This document shows positions 44,601 to 47,639 of a stretch of DNA of 47,639 nt, piece by piece (the stretch's first letter is position 1; each line of letters begins with the position of its first letter). A program made the position numbers and the translations under genes. The stretch comes from Nanobdellota archaeon. Lineage in GTDB: Archaea > Nanobdellota > Nanobdellia > Parvarchaeales > Parvarchaeaceae. The notes beneath the pieces were generated by a model. It saw nothing but the letters and a program-made list of their open reading frames with translations, ran no database searches and was not told the origin of the DNA. The DNA is taken from the NCBI GenBank assembly GCA_021797085.1, contig JAKAAG010000006.1, positions 1-47,639 on the forward strand, read 5' to 3'.

Positions 44601-46927
44601 CTGGAAACTCCAGTACAGCACCTTCAACCGTTTATTGGCTTAAGATAGGGGGAGGAATACCAGCAAACTCGGAAATGGAGATATACATTAATTTTGCACT
44701 TCCGACATCAACTAATGTTTTCAATACAGTGAATGTGGGAGAGGCTCCGCAGCTTTCTCCAAATTATGCAGAGTATGATGACGGAGCTGATGTATTCAAT
44801 GTCTACTCCAACTTCGCCGGCACAAGCCTGCCAAGTGATTTCACCTCTTATGTTGGAGACGCCACACTGTCAGTGGATAATGGCCTTCACCTACAAGTAG
44901 CAAACAACGGCTGCTCCAGTACATGGGCAGGTATAATCTACAACAACCCTATAGACTCAGCAGATTCTATAGTGGAAACCTATAGCTCGGGAACCAGAGT
45001 TGCAGGACCTGAAGATGTTGGATTGTATACAGGAAATAGCGACACTGCAGGAGGATATGCAGGAGTGGCCGATACTTGGGGATGGGGATACGGAACAATA
45101 AGCGGTGGATACGGAAACATAGGCAATCCATTTGACATAAGCTCAGGTAGCGGAGTGGCAAGCATTTACTGGATAGGAAATGGAAACGAAGGCATCGGAT
45201 GGAATTACAACTTTGTCTCATCAACAAACACGAATGAAGGGTGGAGCAGCAGCTTATATGCATCTATACAGACTGGGGAGTGCTCTCCTAATGCAAACAT
45301 GGTTTATTACTGGTTTAGGGTCAGGGCATACCCTCCAAATGGGGTTATGCCATATGCATGGGTCCAGCCAGTTTTGCCATCAGGTATTAGTGATTACACA
45401 CCATTAACAATATCTAACACACAATCCTCTGCAACTTCTACTCCTTTCCAGCAGTTGGTAACTATAAATCCTTCAAGTCCATTATGGTCTTATATAAATC
45501 ATGACGGCCAGTCAACAGGTCAGAACTTGGAATTTATGTATGGGAATGGTACTATAATTCCAAGTTGGTTAGAATCTAATTTAACTTATATTTCACCAGG
45601 GTATAGTTCTTCTACGGGTTCTACCTCTGCATCGACGACAGTACCAAGTGATAATTATTACTTATGTGCAGGTGGCGATGGTAATGGGGCTTTAAGTTCA
45701 TATTCTTGGACCAACTTGGCTTCTACGACTTATACAAGTCTGGGATATCAAAGTTCACCGACCTGCAGCGATTCATCTAGCAGCTCTGATATAGTTGTTG
45801 GCGGCGTTTCTTTAAATCAAAATTACATTAGTGACCAAGTAAATACCTATAATTCAGTATCATCTTTTAGCTGGCAATTCACAGTTCCATCAAATGCAGG
45901 TTATACACTTTTAGTTGGATCATGTGGTTGGTTTGAATGCAGTTCTATATCTTTACCGGCTGGTTGCAGCCAGTTGTTCTTTACTCATGGTGGAGACAAC
46001 TATGAAACGGCATTTGCCGCAGCATGTAACCTTAATCCAGGCAGTTACACAGTTTCTGGCAACCTTAATGGTGCTGGGTATGTCAGCATTGGGGCATTTT
46101 ATTTCTATTCTACTTTAAATTATTGGATAAAATTGGGAAGCATACCTGCATATTCAAGCGAACCTATATATATTGGAGTTGCATCCACATCTACAAATCT
46201 ATTCAATGGAAATACAGTTGGAGAAGCACCACAGCTTTCAAGTTCATACGCAGAATACGATAATGGTGCTAATGTATTTAATTACTACACTAACTTTGCC
46301 GGTACAAGCCTTCCTTCGGGATGGAGTAGTATAGTGGATAATGGAGTTGCTTCCGATTCAGTAAGTAATGGATTAACATTAAGCGTTTCAGGTACTAATT
46401 ATCCGTTGATATGGGTATGGTATGATACAGCACTTTCTCCTACAAACGAGATATTTGATGCTTATTCTACATCCACTACTTTCAGTACAGGCGTAGAAAC
46501 AACCGAAGTTGCTCTTTCAACTGACAAATATGGAAATGACTTACCCAGTTGTGGAGTTTATCAGACTTATAACGGATATTCAAACAATCAAGGGTCCTCT
46601 ACTAATTCATGGAACATAGCAGAAGCCGTTGAATCAACAACGTGCGACAGCTCTTCTAGCAGTAGCTTTGGTGGAAACTTTTTAGATGGCGTTTATACTG
46701 TTAGGAGCATAAACTGGCAGGGAACCGGTAATGAAAACGCAGGCATTGATTATACACGTAATAACTGGGATAACACGGTTGTTTCTCAGTCCAATGTTTA
46801 CTTTGGTTTAGGCCTATATGAAGGTAACCAGGGAGATTCGCTTAATTTCAAGGTACAGTGGGCGAGGGAAAGAGCATACCCTCCAAATGGGGTTATGCCA
46901 TCTGTAAATATCGGCCCAGTTGCATAA
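41636..46927 (+). CDS. giant class III signal-peptide (prepilin-like) repeat adhesin
   Basis: 'KTGKKGQTVVESLMTYGWMIVLVAAVLIVVFLLGLFSP' prepilin-type N-terminus; about 7 'TTFTESGLPSG.W.V.Y.G...C.TTYTPSPSSG' repeats; two DUF2341-like modules. Confidence 0.9.
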   Translation: MQIKTGKKGQTVVESLMTYGWMIVLVAAVLIVVFLLGLFSPLHFISPSSTISGFTGVKVTAVIANYSYMEFYLTNSLSVSVNLNKFSLLYNNTRLSNVSCQYLTLSPGQNSICFTKLKLANTRDTVSLGITFAISSVINASSNGTMSFVPTNINLPLPSIITEFSEEGLPTGSQWWVDFKGANHTSTGTEILFASVPGNYSFIVGNTSFNGCTFTALPSSGYSEAGLLNNIIFINSCAATFIEKELPLGTKWKVEYAGVNQSSTTNLLVFTNEKRGTYPYSVNDSIVAGCIYQPSPSSGSLAVGQYQYIRFLGECTTTFTESGLPSGYKWNMSFDGLGKENTTSNIYYFGSPGNYSYSISTLSNSSSYPVCSTTYTPSPSSNTVAAGSTVLITFSAETTCTTTFTESGLPSGYQWDVTYNSIPKSADAPADIPFTTKSSGSSIPTYPYSIPYLSNSSSTLDCKTTYAPSPSSGSAEAGTTVPISFTDFTVCITTFTETGLGSGTVWSVTYNGNTNSGTAPSDITFKTNTTGAGIPAYSYTINKIAPTTSSTLDCTTAATPTPSSGTNLPAGSTVAVSFAAETTCITTFDESNLPTNYLWNVTFNNTKNYSTSTSMEFTTVNSGSTIPSLPYSVPTLTSTSVEWNFGTSSYQGDIYQGMPTEAFPSSLSDLNNNVVACGSPYDSQGYTAVGYMYFTSSITVTITSDDAMAVFYTPVGSNSWTSVFGSNAWHGEGATQYGPTTVSVTPGWYEVAVDWTNICGPGMSAFEINGAYMLSSQFNVIGWTPSNDIQLLPYSDVSTDPASPSDITVEQTGSWSHEFNGYFTYTYTPSPSSNTVSAGSTNSISYSTSGSSTTEFYETNLPSSASSWSVSYDNGAASGSNSAGSPITLSLGSQSSQNSYPATATADTSTGLACTASASVEEGTTYTFTNWLCRLPVYIDNTQGTATPAPFQQELIVNSQTYSQYEASNLDNVEFTYANGTIIPSWLESGNSSTAPSTVYWLKIGGGIPANSEMEIYINFALPTSTNVFNTVNVGEAPQLSPNYAEYDDGADVFNVYSNFAGTSLPSDFTSYVGDATLSVDNGLHLQVANNGCSSTWAGIIYNNPIDSADSIVETYSSGTRVAGPEDVGLYTGNSDTAGGYAGVADTWGWGYGTISGGYGNIGNPFDISSGSGVASIYWIGNGNEGIGWNYNFVSSTNTNEGWSSSLYASIQTGECSPNANMVYYWFRVRAYPPNGVMPYAWVQPVLPSGISDYTPLTISNTQSSATSTPFQQLVTINPSSPLWSYINHDGQSTGQNLEFMYGNGTIIPSWLESNLTYISPGYSSSTGSTSASTTVPSDNYYLCAGGDGNGALSSYSWTNLASTTYTSLGYQSSPTCSDSSSSSDIVVGGVSLNQNYISDQVNTYNSVSSFSWQFTVPSNAGYTLLVGSCGWFECSSISLPAGCSQLFFTHGGDNYETAFAAACNLNPGSYTVSGNLNGAGYVSIGAFYFYSTLNYWIKLGSIPAYSSEPIYIGVASTSTNLFNGNTVGEAPQLSSSYAEYDNGANVFNYYTNFAGTSLPSGWSSIVDNGVASDSVSNGLTLSVSGTNYPLIWVWYDTALSPTNEIFDAYSTSTTFSTGVETTEVALSTDKYGNDLPSCGVYQTYNGYSNNQGSSTNSWNIAEAVESTTCDSSSSSSFGGNFLDGVYTVRSINWQGTGNENAGIDYTRNNWDNTVVSQSNVYFGLGLYEGNQGDSLNFKVQWARERAYPPNGVMPSVNIGPVA
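42113..44434 (+). repeat. about 7 tandem 'FTESGLPSG...C...SPSSG...C' protein repeats
   Basis: Repeat boundaries by eye; 42-nt exact match 'atgtacaactacatttactgaaagtggtttgccttctggtta' at 42577-42618 and 42832-42873. Confidence 0.85.
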
Positions 46928-46928
46928 T

Positions 46929-47459
46929 ATGGAAGATAAGAAAGTAAGCAGAGGTTTAGACAAAAACACCAAGAAGAATTTAAAAAGCAATATAATCCAA
47001 AAAAAAGAAAACACGTCTAACTCCAATCTATATTTTTATTTGATTCTATTGTTTAGTCTGGTTGCTCTTGCGGGAGTTTTATATTTAGTGTTTTCATTTT
47101 CTATGCGTTTAATTCCGGAGACTTTATGCAATATTGGTTCAAGCAGATTCAACTGCACAAACATACTTACAAGCACTTATGCTAGATTTTACGGTCAGTA
47201 CCTTTATTTATACGGTTTGTTCTTTCTAGTCATAGAATTGGCTTTGCTTGCATTTATAAAGCATTACAAAAATAAAGCTATTTTATTTTATTCGTTTTTT
47301 GCCATACTTTTGATTGGTTCGGCAATATCGGTTTACCTTCTTTTCATAGAGTTTTCTGTTTTAATATTTATTTGTCTACCTTGTACGATTAGCTTAATCT
47401 CAATATTGGCAATGCTTCCTTTTTCATTTTTGTACAGATATTACTCAAAAAAGCAATAA
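46929..47459 (+). CDS. vitamin K epoxide reductase (VKOR) family disulfide oxidoreductase
   Basis: 'CNIGSSRFNCTNILTSTYARFYGQYLYLYGLFFLV' and 'FICLPCTISLISILAML' (CxxC), multi-TM; starts 1 nt after the adhesin stop codon. Confidence 0.82.
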   Translation: MEDKKVSRGLDKNTKKNLKSNIIQKKENTSNSNLYFYLILLFSLVALAGVLYLVFSFSMRLIPETLCNIGSSRFNCTNILTSTYARFYGQYLYLYGLFFLVIELALLAFIKHYKNKAILFYSFFAILLIGSAISVYLLFIEFSVLIFICLPCTISLISILAMLPFSFLYRYYSKKQ

Positions 47460-47501
47460 AATAGGAATTTGTGCATTAAACAGCCAAATATAAGCAAAAG
47501 C

Positions 47502-47510
47502 TTTATAAAC
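47502..47510 (+). promoter_or_regulatory. archaeal TATA-box-like element upstream of right-edge non-coding region
   Basis: 'aaaagctttataaacc'; no long ORF follows within the window. Confidence 0.45.
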
Positions 47511-47639
47511 CTTTTCTACTTATTAGATATTTATCGGTTAAACAATAATATGCACTTCTTTATTTGATAATAAAGAAGGAAGTGTCGAGCTGTTAAAAAC
47601 AGCAATGTGACTGTGTGATTTGCTAATCCAAGCTATTAG

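Noticed and set aside
47555-47578. AT-rich hairpin as an intrinsic terminator for the VKOR gene
   Set aside because: It lies downstream of a promoter-like element, has no following T-tract, and archaeal termination generally relies on U-tracts/FttA rather than hairpins.

Overview
This 47.6 kb window reads as chromosomal DNA from an AT-rich archaeon. The gene repertoire, compact spacing, TATA-like leaderless promoters and class III 'MTYGW' signal peptide suggest a DPANN/Micrarchaeota-like lineage, but that placement is inference. The informational backbone includes FttA/aCPSF1, proteasome beta, GlyRS, TFS, eS1, uS15, eS31, eS24, Spt4, Rpo7, Bud32, Kae1, PolB, FEN1, MetAP, Dph5, Dph6 and one tRNA-Ala(GGC). 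The more unusual content is: (i) a ribbon-helix-helix domain fused to a nucleotidyltransferase-like domain with an eroded signature motif; (ii) a DRG-type protein that keeps its N-terminal region and TGS domain but has lost the P-loop (pseudo-GTPase), placed between bud32 and kae1; (iii) a winged-helix protein fused to an S-layer-like domain with a C-terminal EF-hand; (iv) a cell-surface island at ~34.3-47.5 kb with several N-terminally anchored ectodomain proteins (one with a cytoplasmic-side C2H2 zinc finger), a prepilin peptidase, a 1763-aa prepilin-like repeat adhesin, and a VKOR-type disulfide oxidase. In the adhesin repeats, cysteines occur as both-present or both-absent pairs, which suggests a link to the adjacent VKOR. 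Other candidates are diverged tandem paralogs, an acidic 31-codon microprotein, and a structured non-coding region at the right edge. All assignments were made by reading the sequence; no database search was run.
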